Part shown: positions 33,609-42,084 of the stretch, piece after piece
Position numbering within the stretch: position 1 is the stretch's first letter
Layout: every line of letters begins with the position of its first letter
Assembly (NCBI GenBank): GCA_910588135.1
Contig: CAJUOT010000005.1
Span: forward strand, 1 to 64,000
Origin: an uncultured Oscillospiraceae bacterium
GTDB taxonomy: Bacteria > Bacillota > Clostridia > Oscillospirales > Oscillospiraceae
Reading direction: 5' to 3'
DNA length: 64,000 bases
Notes under the pieces: generated by a model
The model's database searches: none
The model's input: the letters and a program-made list of their open reading frames with translations, nothing else
Told to the model about the DNA's origin: nothing
Position numbers and translations under genes: made by a program

Positions 33609-34088
33609 TTGTTCCAGATCGGTGACAAGGTCGTCCACCCAATGCACGGGGCGGGCGTAATCGACTCCATCGTGCAGCGCAAGGTGGCGGGACAGGTGCA
33701 GGAGTACTATCAGCTCAAGCTTTCCGTGGGCAATATGGTGGTCATGGTGCCCACCGACAACACCGGCGGGATCGGGATGCGGCCCGTGGTGTCCGGCGAC
33801 AAGGCGGCGGAGCTCATGAACGCCATGATAGGCATTGAGGTGGATATGACCCAGAATTGGAACCGCCGGTACCGGGAGAATCTGGAACGGTTGAAGAGCG
33901 GCGACCTGCTGGAGGTGGCCCGGGTGGTGAAGGGGCTGCGGCAGAGGGAAAACCAGCGCGGCCTGTCCAACGGGGAGCGGAAAATGCTCCACACCGCCAA
34001 ACAGATCCTCATCTCTGAGCTGGTGCTGGCCCAGAGCCTGCCCTACGAGACGGTGGAGAGCAGCGTTGACAGCGCGCTGAGCCATTGA
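33609..34088 (+). CDS. CarD family transcriptional regulator
   Basis: A 159-aa RNA polymerase-binding protein. The N-terminal RID domain (residues 1-65) begins FQIGDKVVHPMHGAGVI, the family signature; the rest is the helical CarD C-terminus (about 75-150). CarD proteins bind RNA polymerase beta and stabilise open complexes. The TTG at 33609 is chosen because GGAGG stands 7 bases before it and the family N-terminus begins there; the in-frame TTG at 33543 coincides with the -35 box. The next gene starts about 110 bases downstream. Confidence 0.93.
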   Translation: MFQIGDKVVHPMHGAGVIDSIVQRKVAGQVQEYYQLKLSVGNMVVMVPTDNTGGIGMRPVVSGDKAAELMNAMIGIEVDMTQNWNRRYRENLERLKSGDLLEVARVVKGLRQRENQRGLSNGERKMLHTAKQILISELVLAQSLPYETVESSVDSALSH

Positions 34089-34196
34089 TAAGAAACAGGT
34101 TGTAAGCGAGAGGGGCCGGAAGGCTCCTTTTTGCGCAAACGGACGCATCTGGCCCCGCGCGGCGGGCGCATATGGAAAGGAGGCTGCGAGAACGGT

Positions 34197-34913
34197 ATGG
34201 GCTTGTTCCGCAGACGAAAGAAGGAGGCCGGCCCCGCCTGCTCGGCTGTGGTGGTGGCCGCGGGATCATCCAGCCGGATGGGCTTTGACAAGGTGCTGGC
34301 CGACGTGGGCGGCGTGCCGGTCATCGTGCGCTGCCTGGAGGCGTTTCAGCAGGCCCCCAGCGTGACGGAGGTGGTGGTGGTCACCCGGGAGGAGCTGGTG
34401 CCGGACATCGCCCGGCTGTGCCAGGATTACGGGCTGGACAAGGTGGCCAAGGTGGTCCGGGGCGGGGACTCCCGCACCCAGTCCGCCCGGCTGGGCACCC
34501 TGGAGTGCAGCCGCAGGGCGCCGCTCATTGCCATCCACGACGGGGCCCGGCCCTTCGTCACCGTCCAGGTGATTGAGGACGCCGCCGCCCAGGCGGCGGC
34601 AAGCGGCGCGGCGGCCCCAGCCGTGTCGGTGAAGGACACTGTGAAAGAGGCCCAGGACGGCCTGGTGGAGCGCACCCTGGAGCGGGAGCGGCTGTATGCG
34701 GTCCAGACCCCCCAGGTGTTTGACGCAGACCTCATCCGGGCGGCGCTGCAAAAGGCGCTGGACGACGGCGTTCAGCTCACCGACGACTGCGCCGCCGTGG
34801 AGCGGCTGGGGATGAGGGTGGCGCTCACTCCCGGGGACGAGCGGAACATCAAGCTCACCACCCCGGTTGACCTGCTGGTCGGGGAGGCTCTGGCGGAGGA
34901 GGCGGTGCGATGA
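34197..34913 (+). CDS. ispD: 2-C-methyl-D-erythritol 4-phosphate cytidylyltransferase
   Basis: MEP-pathway enzyme making CDP-methylerythritol, 238 aa. The CTP-binding signature VVAAGSSSRMGFDK is near residues 21-34, HDGARPF near 119, and the LxDD/ERN segment (DERNIKLTTPVDL) near the C-terminus. The N-terminus carries a basic extension of about 15 residues (GLFRRRKKEAG) before the first strand, unusual but mild. ATG 34197 has AAAGGAGG 13 bases upstream, rather far. Overlaps ispF by ATGA. Confidence 0.95.
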   Translation: MGLFRRRKKEAGPACSAVVVAAGSSSRMGFDKVLADVGGVPVIVRCLEAFQQAPSVTEVVVVTREELVPDIARLCQDYGLDKVAKVVRGGDSRTQSARLGTLECSRRAPLIAIHDGARPFVTVQVIEDAAAQAAASGAAAPAVSVKDTVKEAQDGLVERTLERERLYAVQTPQVFDADLIRAALQKALDDGVQLTDDCAAVERLGMRVALTPGDERNIKLTTPVDLLVGEALAEEAVR

Positions 34914-35383
34914 GGATCGGGCATGGCTACGATGTGCACCGGCTGGCACAGGGACGCAGGCTCATCCTGGGCGGGGTGGAGATCCCCTTTGAGAAGGGGC
35001 TGTTGGGCCACTCCGATGCGGACGTGCTGGCCCACGCGGTGATGGACGCCCTGCTGGGGGCGGCGGCGCTGGGGGACATCGGGCAGCTCTTCCCGGACAG
35101 CGACCCCGCCTACGAGGGGGCGGACAGTCTGGCCCTGCTGCGCCGGGTGGCGGCGCTCCTGGGCGAAAACGGGTACAGGGCCGGCAACGTGGACGCCACG
35201 GTGCTGGCCCAGCGGCCCCGCCTTGCCCCGCACATCCCCCTGATGCGGGAGCGGCTGGCCGCCGCCATGGGCGTCCCGGCTGGCCGGGTGAGCGTGAAGG
35301 CCACCACCGAGGAGGGCCTGGGCTTCACCGGCGCGGGGGAGGGCATTGCCGCCCATGCGGTGGCCATCATTGAGGAAATGTGA
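34910..35383 (+). CDS. ispF: 2-C-methyl-D-erythritol 2,4-cyclodiphosphate synthase
   Basis: MEP-pathway enzyme, 157 aa, homotrimeric and zinc-dependent. The signature GHGYDVHRL (metal ligands Asp and His near residues 8-10) and LGHSDADVLAHAVMDALLGAA are intact, with His42 expected as third zinc ligand. KATTEEGLGFTGAGEGIAAHAV closes the family pattern. Directly follows ispD with a 4-base overlap; the two steps flank IspE, which is not in the window. Confidence 0.97.
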   Translation: MRIGHGYDVHRLAQGRRLILGGVEIPFEKGLLGHSDADVLAHAVMDALLGAAALGDIGQLFPDSDPAYEGADSLALLRRVAALLGENGYRAGNVDATVLAQRPRLAPHIPLMRERLAAAMGVPAGRVSVKATTEEGLGFTGAGEGIAAHAVAIIEEM

Positions 35384-35395
35384 ACGGCGTCACAG

Positions 35396-35438
35396 GCGCC
35401 CCTCTCAAGGAATACAATGTCCTTGAGAGGGGCGCTTT
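35396..35438 (+). terminator. Hairpin terminator after ispF
   Basis: A 16-bp perfect stem (35396-35411 with 35420-35435) with 8-base loop; only TTT follows, so termination may be partial. Confidence 0.7.
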
Positions 35439-35476
35439 GGCGTCCCTCAAGAAATGGGGAAAGGAATGGTGGGACA

Positions 35477-35731
35477 ATGGTTTATTATCTCATCATCTGC
35501 CGCTCGCTCACCTATGCCCAGCGCACCGCCCAGGTGCTGGAACGGGTGGGTATTCCCGGCTGGGTCCAGCGCTCGCCCAAGCTCATTTCCAGGGAGGGGT
35601 GCGGCTACTGTGTGCGCATTCCGGAGCGGCGGCTCACCGACGCGCTGACGGTGCTGCGCCGGGAGGGCATGGCCCCCAAGCAGGTGTTCCTCCAGACGGC
35701 GGAGGGGGAGTACAGCGAGGTGAAGCCATGA
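35477..35731 (+). CDS. DUF3343 small protein (putative Se/S carrier-like)
   Basis: An 84-aa soluble protein. It has the DUF3343 core with YYLIICRSLTYAQRTAQVLER and CGYCVRIPE; a CxxC pair (REGCGYC) near residues 41-44 is the obvious functional site. The family is proposed, without proof, to carry sulfur or selenium. It overlaps the start of a cysteine-desulfurase-like gene (ATGA), which supports a role in sulfur or selenium delivery. The Shine-Dalgarno sequence (GGTGGG) is weak. Confidence 0.82.
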   Translation: MVYYLIICRSLTYAQRTAQVLERVGIPGWVQRSPKLISREGCGYCVRIPERRLTDALTVLRREGMAPKQVFLQTAEGEYSEVKP

Positions 35732-36849
35732 TCTATCTGGACAGCGCCGCCACCACCCTGGAAAAGCCCCGGGAAGTGCCCCGCTCATCCGCCTGGGCCA
35801 TGACCCACCTGGCCAGCCCGGGCCGGGGGGGCCACGCGCCGGGCATGGCGGCGGCGGACTTGATGTACCAGATGCGGGAGCAGGCGGCGCGGCTGTTCCA
35901 CGTGGACAGCCCGGAGCGGGTGGTGCTGACCTGTAACGCCACCCACGCGCTGAACATCGCCATCCGTTCCCTGGTCAGGCCGGTGGGAACGGCGGTCATC
36001 TCCGGCTATGAGCACAACGCGGTCACCCGGCCCCTCCATGCCATACCGGGCGTGAAGGTCAGGGTGGCGGCGGGGCCGCTGTTTGACCCGGACAGGGTGT
36101 ACGCCGCCTTTGAGCGGGAGGTGGCCCCGGAGGTGGAGGCGGTGATCTGCAACCACGTGTCCAACGTATTCGGTTTCATTCAGCCGGTGGAGCGCATTGC
36201 CCGGCTGTGCCGGGAGCGGGGTGTGCCCCTCATTGTGGACGCGTCGCAGTCCGCCGGGATGATCCCCGTGGACCTGGAGGGCTGGGGGGCGGCGTTCGTC
36301 GCCATGCCGGGACACAAGGGGCTGTACGGCCCCCAGGGCACCGGGCTGCTGCTGTGCGGCGCGGACGCCCAGCCCCTGCTCTATGGCGGGACGGGCAGCC
36401 TGTCCGCCAGCCAGGAGATGCCGGACTTCCTGCCCGACCGGCTGGAGGCGGGCACCCACAACGTATGCGGGGCGGCGGGCCTGCTGGCGGGGATGAAATT
36501 TGTCAGCCGTGCCGGGACGGCCCGCATCCACCGCCGCGAGCGGGAGCTGGCCTGCCGCATGATGGACGCGCTGGAGCGCTGCCCCGGAATTACTGTGTTC
36601 CGGGGGGGCAGCCAGAGCGGCCTGTTCTCCATTGTGGTGGACGGCATGGACTGCGAGGACGTGGGGGAGGCGCTGGCAAGGCGGGGCGTCGCGGTGCGCG
36701 CCGGCCTGCACTGCGCGCCCCTGGCCCACCATACGGCGGGCACCCAGGACACGGGCACCGTCCGCTTCAGCTTTTCCGCCTTCAGCCGCCCGGAGCAGGC
36801 GGACCGGGCGGCGGCGGCAGTGTGCGGGCTGGCGGCGGGGAAAAAATAA
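35728..36849 (+). CDS. PLP-dependent aminotransferase class V, cysteine desulfurase-like
   Basis: A 373-aa enzyme of the NifS/SufS/CsdA superfamily. YLDSAATTLEKP opens the domain; the PLP lysine lies in MPGHKGLYGPQG near residue 199; the catalytic cysteine sits in RAGLHCAPLAHHT near 330. It resembles the TIGR01977 (EF2568-like) subgroup often next to DUF3343 proteins, rather than the Fe-S housekeeping IscS. Likely releases sulfur or selenium from cysteine/selenocysteine to the upstream carrier. GTGAAGCC ribosome context is poor; translation is probably coupled through the 4-base overlap. Confidence 0.88.
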   Translation: MIYLDSAATTLEKPREVPRSSAWAMTHLASPGRGGHAPGMAAADLMYQMREQAARLFHVDSPERVVLTCNATHALNIAIRSLVRPVGTAVISGYEHNAVTRPLHAIPGVKVRVAAGPLFDPDRVYAAFEREVAPEVEAVICNHVSNVFGFIQPVERIARLCRERGVPLIVDASQSAGMIPVDLEGWGAAFVAMPGHKGLYGPQGTGLLLCGADAQPLLYGGTGSLSASQEMPDFLPDRLEAGTHNVCGAAGLLAGMKFVSRAGTARIHRRERELACRMMDALERCPGITVFRGGSQSGLFSIVVDGMDCEDVGEALARRGVAVRAGLHCAPLAHHTAGTQDTGTVRFSFSAFSRPEQADRAAAAVCGLAAGKK

Positions 36850-36858
36850 AAAACTCCA

Positions 36859-36887
36859 GGGGGCGGCCCGCGCAGCGGGCCGCCCCC
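36859..36887 (+). terminator. GC-rich hairpin after the desulfurase gene
   Basis: A 12-bp perfect stem GGGGGCGGCCCG/CGGGCCGCCCCC lies 9 bases after the stop, but no plus-strand T-run follows; the A-rich stretch upstream would serve the minus strand. Confidence 0.5.
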
Positions 36888-36922
36888 CTCCATGAATTTT
36901 CTCTGAATTCTCCCTGATTCAC

Positions 36923-36951
36923 TTGCCAAGGCCGGGAGAATGGTCTATAAT
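36923..36951 (+). promoter_or_regulatory. Sigma-A promoter of the cdaA operon
   Basis: TTGCCA (36923-36928), 17-base spacer, TATAAT (36946-36951), 62 bases before cdaA. Confidence 0.88.
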
Positions 36952-37012
36952 ATTCAAAATGCCGCAGTGCGGCTTTGGGTGCATCTCATCGGTGGGAAAG
37001 GGAGCGGAGCGT

Positions 37013-37906
37013 ATGGAATCAATTTTACAGACGCTGAGGCAGGCGCCGGAATATTTCAGCCTCATCGGCCTCACCGATATCCTGGATATGGCCATCATTG
37101 CCTTTGGCATCTATCATCTGTTCCGCTTCGTGCGGCGCAGCCGGTCCGGCCAGGTGGTCAAGGCTATCCTGTTCATCGTGGCGGCTATGGCGCTGGCCAA
37201 CGAGTACGTGCTGAACCTGCGGGTCACCCGCACGGTGCTGAACAATGTGGTGGAGCTGGGCGTGATCGCTCTTGTCATCCTGTTCCAGCCGGAGCTGCGC
37301 CGTTTTCTGGAGCAGATGGGCAGCGGAAAGATCAAGGAGCTGTTCGTGGCGGAGAGCTACAGCACCGACCTGGAAACCGCCATCAAGGAGACGGTGGAGG
37401 CCTACGCGGCCCTGTCCAAAGACAGGGTGGGGGCGCTGATGGTGTTCGAGCGGCGCACCCTGCTGGACGACGTGCTCAAGACCGGAACCGGCCTGGACTG
37501 CCAGGTGTCCGCCGAGCTGCTGAAAAACCTGTTCTGGAACAAGGCCCCGCTCCATGACGGGGCGGTGATTGTCCGGGCCGGACGCATCGTGGGGGCGGGA
37601 TGCATGCTTCCCCTGTCGGGTAACGTCAACCTGAGCCGGGATCTGGGGATGCGCCACCGGGCGGGTATCGGCATCAGTGAAAATTCCGATGCGGTGGTGG
37701 CCATCGTGTCGGAGGAGACCGGGTCCATCTCCGTGGCCGTCAACGGGATGCTCAAGCGCCATCTGTCGCCCGAGACGCTGGAGCGGCTGCTCCGGCTGGA
37801 GCTGATGCCGGCGGCGCAGGAGGAGGGCAAGCCCACTGCCGCCCGGCTCAGCAGTGTATTGAAGGGGATCAAGGGAGAGAATTCCAATGGGAAAGAAGAT
37901 TCTTGA
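37013..37906 (+). CDS. cdaA: Diadenylate cyclase CdaA
   Basis: Makes cyclic di-AMP from two ATP, 297 aa. Three N-terminal membrane helices (about residues 20-40, 45-62, 75-95) are followed by the DAC domain (about 115-270). The active-site blocks LHDGAVIV (near 182) and MRHRAGIGISE (near 217) are intact. ATG 37013 follows AGGGAGCGG. It overlaps cdaR by 20 bases, the usual cdaA-cdaR pairing; glmM, the common third gene, is missing here. c-di-AMP controls K+ uptake, and two K+ importers lie at 1.4-4.2 and 9.9-11.9 kb. Confidence 0.96.
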   Translation: MESILQTLRQAPEYFSLIGLTDILDMAIIAFGIYHLFRFVRRSRSGQVVKAILFIVAAMALANEYVLNLRVTRTVLNNVVELGVIALVILFQPELRRFLEQMGSGKIKELFVAESYSTDLETAIKETVEAYAALSKDRVGALMVFERRTLLDDVLKTGTGLDCQVSAELLKNLFWNKAPLHDGAVIVRAGRIVGAGCMLPLSGNVNLSRDLGMRHRAGIGISENSDAVVAIVSEETGSISVAVNGMLKRHLSPETLERLLRLELMPAAQEEGKPTAARLSSVLKGIKGENSNGKEDS

Positions 37907-39164
37907 CAGCAAGGTTCTGTACGTGGTGATCTCTGTCCTCCTCTCTTTCGCCGCATGGCTGTTTGTCACCTCCAAGGACAGCACGAAGGACAGAGCCACC
38001 TACCGGAACCTGCCCATCACGTTTGAGGACGTGGACATCCTGGAGGAGCGCAACCTGATGATCGTCAGCCAGGACGTTCGGGCTACCATTACCGTCCGGG
38101 CCAAGCCCATGGTGCTGGCCACCCTGAACAGCGACCCGCCCAGGCTGGTGGCTACCGTGGCCAACATCACCACCGAGGGGCCTCACACCGTGAACTACAC
38201 GGTTCAGCTTCCCACGGGTGTCCGGGACAGCGACGTGGAAATCAGCTATGGCAGCCTGGGCGGCAGCGCGGTGAGCGTGGAGGTGGCCCGTTCCCTGAGC
38301 CGGAAGGTGGAGATCCGGGGCGAATTCCAGGGCAGCGCGGCCGAGGGCTATATGCCCGGGGAGCGGGATGAATTCCGCTTCTCCCCCAGTGAGGTCACCA
38401 TCACCGGCCGGGCGGAGCTGGTCAATCAGGTGGCCTATGCCAGGGTCATTGTTACCGAGGAGGAACTGACCCAGGACGTGGACGGCGATTTCCCCTTCCA
38501 GCTCATCGGCGCCAGCGGCGACCCGCTGGAGGGCCTGGACGTGTCCTGCGACGTGGACGCCATCTACACCAAATTCCCCATCCGGGCCACGGCGGAGATT
38601 CCCCTGGAGCTGCGGATCATCGAAGGGGGCGGGCTGGGGGAGCGGGACGTGCGGCTCACCCCCAGCGCCAGTTCCATCTCCGTGGCGGGCAGCCGGGAGG
38701 CGGTGGCCGCCCTGGTGGGCGAGGGGGCCATGGTCTTTAACATCGACCTGGCCACAGTCCGGGATGAGGACGAGCTCACCTTCCCCATCGGCCTGCCCGA
38801 CGAGCTTCAGAATCTGAGCGGCGTCAGCGAGCTGAAGGTTGGCGTGGATGTGCGCAAGCGGGTGGAGACCCGGACGTTTGAGGTGACCAGCCGCATCAGC
38901 GCCATCAATGTGCCCGAAGGCTGGCGAGCGGACATCATCACCCAGGCGCTCCAGGTGGAGGTGCGGGGGACGCCCGTCCTACTGGACGAGCTCACCGAGG
39001 AGAATATCCAGGTGGTGGCCGACCTCCAGGACATCAACCAGGTTGCGGGGCACTACACGGCGCCCGCCAGCGTCCGGCTGTACAGCGCCGGCTCTGAGGC
39101 GGACGTGGGCGTAATCAATCCGGGCTCCTATTCCATCGCGGTGTCCCTGAGCAGGGACGGCTGA
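37887..39164 (+). CDS. cdaR: CdaA regulatory protein CdaR (YbbR domains)
   Basis: A 425-aa exported, membrane-anchored protein that modulates CdaA. A single N-terminal helix (about residues 10-27, VLYVVISVLLSFAAWLFV) is followed by four YbbR-like repeats (about 55-140, 140-225, 230-315, 325-420), the third with LELRIIEGGGL. The whole extracellular part is beta-rich. The 20-base overlap with cdaA strongly couples the two. Otherwise typical of Firmicutes. Confidence 0.95.
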   Translation: MGKKILDSKVLYVVISVLLSFAAWLFVTSKDSTKDRATYRNLPITFEDVDILEERNLMIVSQDVRATITVRAKPMVLATLNSDPPRLVATVANITTEGPHTVNYTVQLPTGVRDSDVEISYGSLGGSAVSVEVARSLSRKVEIRGEFQGSAAEGYMPGERDEFRFSPSEVTITGRAELVNQVAYARVIVTEEELTQDVDGDFPFQLIGASGDPLEGLDVSCDVDAIYTKFPIRATAEIPLELRIIEGGGLGERDVRLTPSASSISVAGSREAVAALVGEGAMVFNIDLATVRDEDELTFPIGLPDELQNLSGVSELKVGVDVRKRVETRTFEVTSRISAINVPEGWRADIITQALQVEVRGTPVLLDELTEENIQVVADLQDINQVAGHYTAPASVRLYSAGSEADVGVINPGSYSIAVSLSRDG

Positions 39165-39165
39165 G

Positions 39166-40071
39166 ATGTTCGGCTATATTCGCCCCGCCCTGGGGCGGCT
39201 GGACGAGGGGCAGCGGGACGCTTACCAGAGCGCCTACTGCGGGCTGTGCCACACCCTGGGGGACCGCCACGGCGTGCTGGCCCGGTTCACCCTGCAGTAT
39301 GACTTTGCCTTCCTGGCCATATTGCTGGCGGCGGGGGCGGACGGGGGCGGGCAGTGCGCCCGCCGCTGTCCGGCGCACCCCCTCCGGCGGCCCCGGGCTT
39401 GTGCGGCGGGGGGGCAGATGGACGCCGCCGCCGACCAGAGCATCATCCTCGCGTGGCACAAGCTGTCCGACGATGTGGACGACCATGGTTTTTTTACCGG
39501 CCTACCCTACCGTTTTGTCCGGCGGGTATTCCGGCGGGCCTACCGCCGGGCGGCGGCGGCCCAGGGGGCGTTTGACGCCCGGACCCGGGAGGGCCTGGCC
39601 CGCCTGCGGGAGCTGGAGCGCAGCCGTTCCCCCCAGCTGGACCGGGCGGCGGACGCCTTTGCCCAGATTCTGACCAGCGCCGCCGGGACTGTGCCGGAAG
39701 AGGGGGCGCGGCGGGCCCTGGCCCAGCTGCTCTACCATCTGGGGCGGTGGGTGTACCTGATGGACGCCTGGGACGATCTGGACGGCGACCGGAAACGGGG
39801 CCGTTATAATCCCCTGGAAGCCCGGTTTCAGGGACAGGCCCGGGAAAACCGGGATTATCTGGACGCCACGGCCACCCATTCCCTGCGGCTGGCGGGGGGC
39901 GCGGCCGGGCTGCTGGAGCTGGGACAGTGGGCGCCCATTGTGGAAAACATCCTGTTTTTCGGCCTGCCGGCGGTGCAGGGCGCTGTGCTGGACGGCCGAT
40001 GGAAAGAAATGAGAAAGGGGAGGTGGAAGCCCCATGAGAGATCCCTACGAGGTGCTGGGCGTGAGCCCTGA
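39166..40071 (+). CDS. DUF5685-family protein
   Basis: A 301-aa soluble helical protein. It starts MFGYIRP and contains YCGLCHTLGDRHG near residue 24, followed by a Cys-rich stretch (CARRCPAHPLRRPRACAAGG, near 62-80), features of DUF5685, whose function is unknown. The cysteines could bind metal. The C-terminal 12 codons overlap the following J-domain gene by 38 bases in another frame, so the two are closely coupled. It starts 1 base after the cdaR stop, hence belongs to the cdaA operon. Confidence 0.82.
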   Translation: MFGYIRPALGRLDEGQRDAYQSAYCGLCHTLGDRHGVLARFTLQYDFAFLAILLAAGADGGGQCARRCPAHPLRRPRACAAGGQMDAAADQSIILAWHKLSDDVDDHGFFTGLPYRFVRRVFRRAYRRAAAAQGAFDARTREGLARLRELERSRSPQLDRAADAFAQILTSAAGTVPEEGARRALAQLLYHLGRWVYLMDAWDDLDGDRKRGRYNPLEARFQGQARENRDYLDATATHSLRLAGGAAGLLELGQWAPIVENILFFGLPAVQGAVLDGRWKEMRKGRWKPHERSLRGAGREP

Positions 40072-40651
40072 CGCGGGAGACGACGAGATCAAAAAGGCAT
40101 ACCGGGAGCTGGCGCGGAAGTACCACCCGGACAATTACCAGAACAACCCCCTGGCCGATCTGGCCGAGGAGAAGATGAAGGAGATCAACCAGGCCTACGA
40201 CGCCATCACCCGCGTCCGGTCCGGCGGCTCCTCTGGTTACGGCGGGGGGAGCGCCGCCCAGGGGCAGAGCGGCTATGGGTACGGCTCGGCCTACCAGCAG
40301 CAGCGCCAGGGCGGGGGGAGCGGCGTGTTCGCCCAGGCCCGGCAGGCGGTGAGCCGAGGGGACCTGGACGGGGCGGAGCAGTTGCTCCAGGGGGCCCCCT
40401 CCCGGAACGGGGAATGGTACTTTCTCATGGGCTCCATCGCCTACCGCCGGGGCTGGCTGGACGAGGCGCGGCAGAACTACCAGATCGCCGTCCAGATGGA
40501 GCCGAACAATATGGAATACCGGCAGGCGTTCAGCATGATGCAGCGGGGGGGCTACGGCTACCAGCCGGACATGGCGGGGGCCCAGTGCGACGGGATGGAC
40601 TGCTGCACCGCCATGATGTGCATGAACTGCCTGTGCGGGGGCTGCCGCTGA
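40034..40651 (+). CDS. J-domain protein with Cys-rich C-terminus
   Basis: A 205-aa DnaJ-like co-chaperone. The J domain occupies residues 1-62 (DPYEVLGVSPDAGDDEIKK; the HPD motif is intact at YHPDN). A Gly/Ser/Gln/Tyr-rich linker (about 63-95) leads to a TPR-like helical segment (about 97-165; SIAYRRGWLDEARQNYQIAV). The last 20 residues carry six cysteines (CDGMDCCTAMMC, then CLCGGC). No zinc-finger or DnaJ C-terminal domain is present, so it is a class III J-protein that recruits DnaK to special clients. Likely works with the DUF5685 protein it overlaps. Confidence 0.9.
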   Translation: MRDPYEVLGVSPDAGDDEIKKAYRELARKYHPDNYQNNPLADLAEEKMKEINQAYDAITRVRSGGSSGYGGGSAAQGQSGYGYGSAYQQQRQGGGSGVFAQARQAVSRGDLDGAEQLLQGAPSRNGEWYFLMGSIAYRRGWLDEARQNYQIAVQMEPNNMEYRQAFSMMQRGGYGYQPDMAGAQCDGMDCCTAMMCMNCLCGGCR

Positions 40652-40652
40652 T

Positions 40653-41174
40653 ATGAGAAGGAAAAACGCGGCGGTAAAAGTGGCGTATCCGGCCATCCTG
40701 GGCGCCCTGGCGGTGGTCCTGGTCTATCTGGCCTGCGTCGCCCCCACGGGGCGGTGGGGCGTTGTGGCGGCGGCGGGCCTGCTGCCCGCCGCGGCGGTGA
40801 TCTCAGTGGGGCTGAAGGCGGGGTTCCTGTGCTGGGCGGGGGCGTCCATCCTGTCCCTGCTGCTGGCCCCCGACAAGTTCTGCGCGCTGCTGTTCGCCGC
40901 CCTGTTCGGGCTGTACCCCATGGTGAAGTCCGTGGCGGAGAAGCCCCGGAAACGGCTGTTGGAATACGCGGTGAAGCTGGGTTTTTTCAACGTGGTGTTC
41001 ACCGCGCTGTACCTGGCCATGATGGGGGCCATGCTGGCCACCCTGCCGGAGGTGCTCACCGGTTCGCTGTGGGCGCTGTACCCGGCGGCCAACTTTGTGT
41101 TTGTGCTGTACGACTATGGATTCAGCAAGCTGATCGCGCTGTATATCAGCCGCGTCCAGCGGGCGGTCCACTGA
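40653..41174 (+). CDS. Integral membrane protein, unknown function
   Basis: A 173-aa protein with five or six membrane helices (AYPAILGALAVVLVYLA, GVVAAAGLLPAAAVISVGL, and others) and a basic N-terminus. It begins 1 base after the J-protein stop and ends 17 bases before yicC. I see no named domain; it looks like small 'hypothetical' membrane proteins of Clostridia cdaA operons. Confidence 0.8.
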   Translation: MRRKNAAVKVAYPAILGALAVVLVYLACVAPTGRWGVVAAAGLLPAAAVISVGLKAGFLCWAGASILSLLLAPDKFCALLFAALFGLYPMVKSVAEKPRKRLLEYAVKLGFFNVVFTALYLAMMGAMLATLPEVLTGSLWALYPAANFVFVLYDYGFSKLIALYISRVQRAVH

Positions 41175-41191
41175 GATAGCGGGGGAGTGAC

Positions 41192-42079
41192 ATGGTGAAA
41201 AGCATGACCGGCTACGGCCGGGGGGAGCAGGCCTTTGACGACGGCGTCCAGATTACGGTGGAGCTGCGCGCGGTGAACAACCGGTATCTGGACTGCACGG
41301 TGAAGATGCCCAGGGCCTACATTTTCGCGGAGGAGGCCATGAAGGCCAGGGTGCAGGCCGGGGCGGCCAGGGGAAAGGTGGACGTGTTCGTCACCATCAC
41401 CCGGTCCGGCGGGGACGACATGGTGGTCACCGTCAACGAGGAACTGGCCAGGAGCTATGTCCAGGCGTTCAAGCAGCTGCACAAGCTGGGGGGCGGCAGC
41501 GTCAAGGAAAAGTACTGCGCCACCGATCTGGCCCGGTTCCCCGACGTGCTCACGGTGGAGAAGCGGGAAGAGGATCTGGACGAGATGAAGGGGCGGCTGC
41601 TGGCGGCGCTGGATCTGGCCATTGCCGACTTCAACTCCATGCGTGAGCGGGAGGGGGAGCGGCTGTGCGCCGATATCCTGGGCCGGGCGGAGGCCATTGA
41701 GGCGCTGCTGGGGGAGATTGAGGCCCGCTCCCCCCAGACGGTGAACGACTACCGGGCCCGGCTGGAGGCCAAGATGCGGGAGGTGCTCCAGAACACCCAG
41801 ATCGACGAGGGACGGCTGGTCACCGAGGCGGCCATTTTTGCCGACAAGGTGGCGGTGGATGAGGAGACGGTGCGCCTGCACAGCCACCTGGGCCAGCTGC
41901 GGGAGCTGCTGGGGGCCGGAGGCGCGGTGGGGCGCAAGCTGGACTTCCTGATTCAGGAGTTCAACCGGGAGGCCAATACCATCGGCTCCAAGTGCAGCGA
42001 CATGGAGATCACCCGCAGGGTGGTGGACATGAAGGCGGAGATTGAGAAGATCCGCGAGCAGGTCCAGAACCTGGAGTGA
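41192..42079 (+). CDS. YicC family endoribonuclease-like protein
   Basis: A 295-aa protein of the YicC/YloC family. It begins with the signature MVKSMTGYGRGE and has the conserved RAVNNRYLD block; the C-terminal DUF1732 half ends LDFLIQEFNREANTIGSKC. E. coli YicC is an endoribonuclease active on structured RNA. It heads the yicC-remA-gmk-rpoZ-priA run found in B. subtilis (yloC-remA-gmk-rpoZ). GGGGGAGTG precedes the ATG. Confidence 0.95.
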   Translation: MVKSMTGYGRGEQAFDDGVQITVELRAVNNRYLDCTVKMPRAYIFAEEAMKARVQAGAARGKVDVFVTITRSGGDDMVVTVNEELARSYVQAFKQLHKLGGGSVKEKYCATDLARFPDVLTVEKREEDLDEMKGRLLAALDLAIADFNSMREREGERLCADILGRAEAIEALLGEIEARSPQTVNDYRARLEAKMREVLQNTQIDEGRLVTEAAIFADKVAVDEETVRLHSHLGQLRELLGAGGAVGRKLDFLIQEFNREANTIGSKCSDMEITRRVVDMKAEIEKIREQVQNLE

Positions 42080-42084
42080 CGGCC

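Noticed and set aside
36859..36887. Full terminator after the desulfurase gene
   Set aside because: Perfect GC stem but no plus-strand T-run, so I call it only a hairpin with low confidence.
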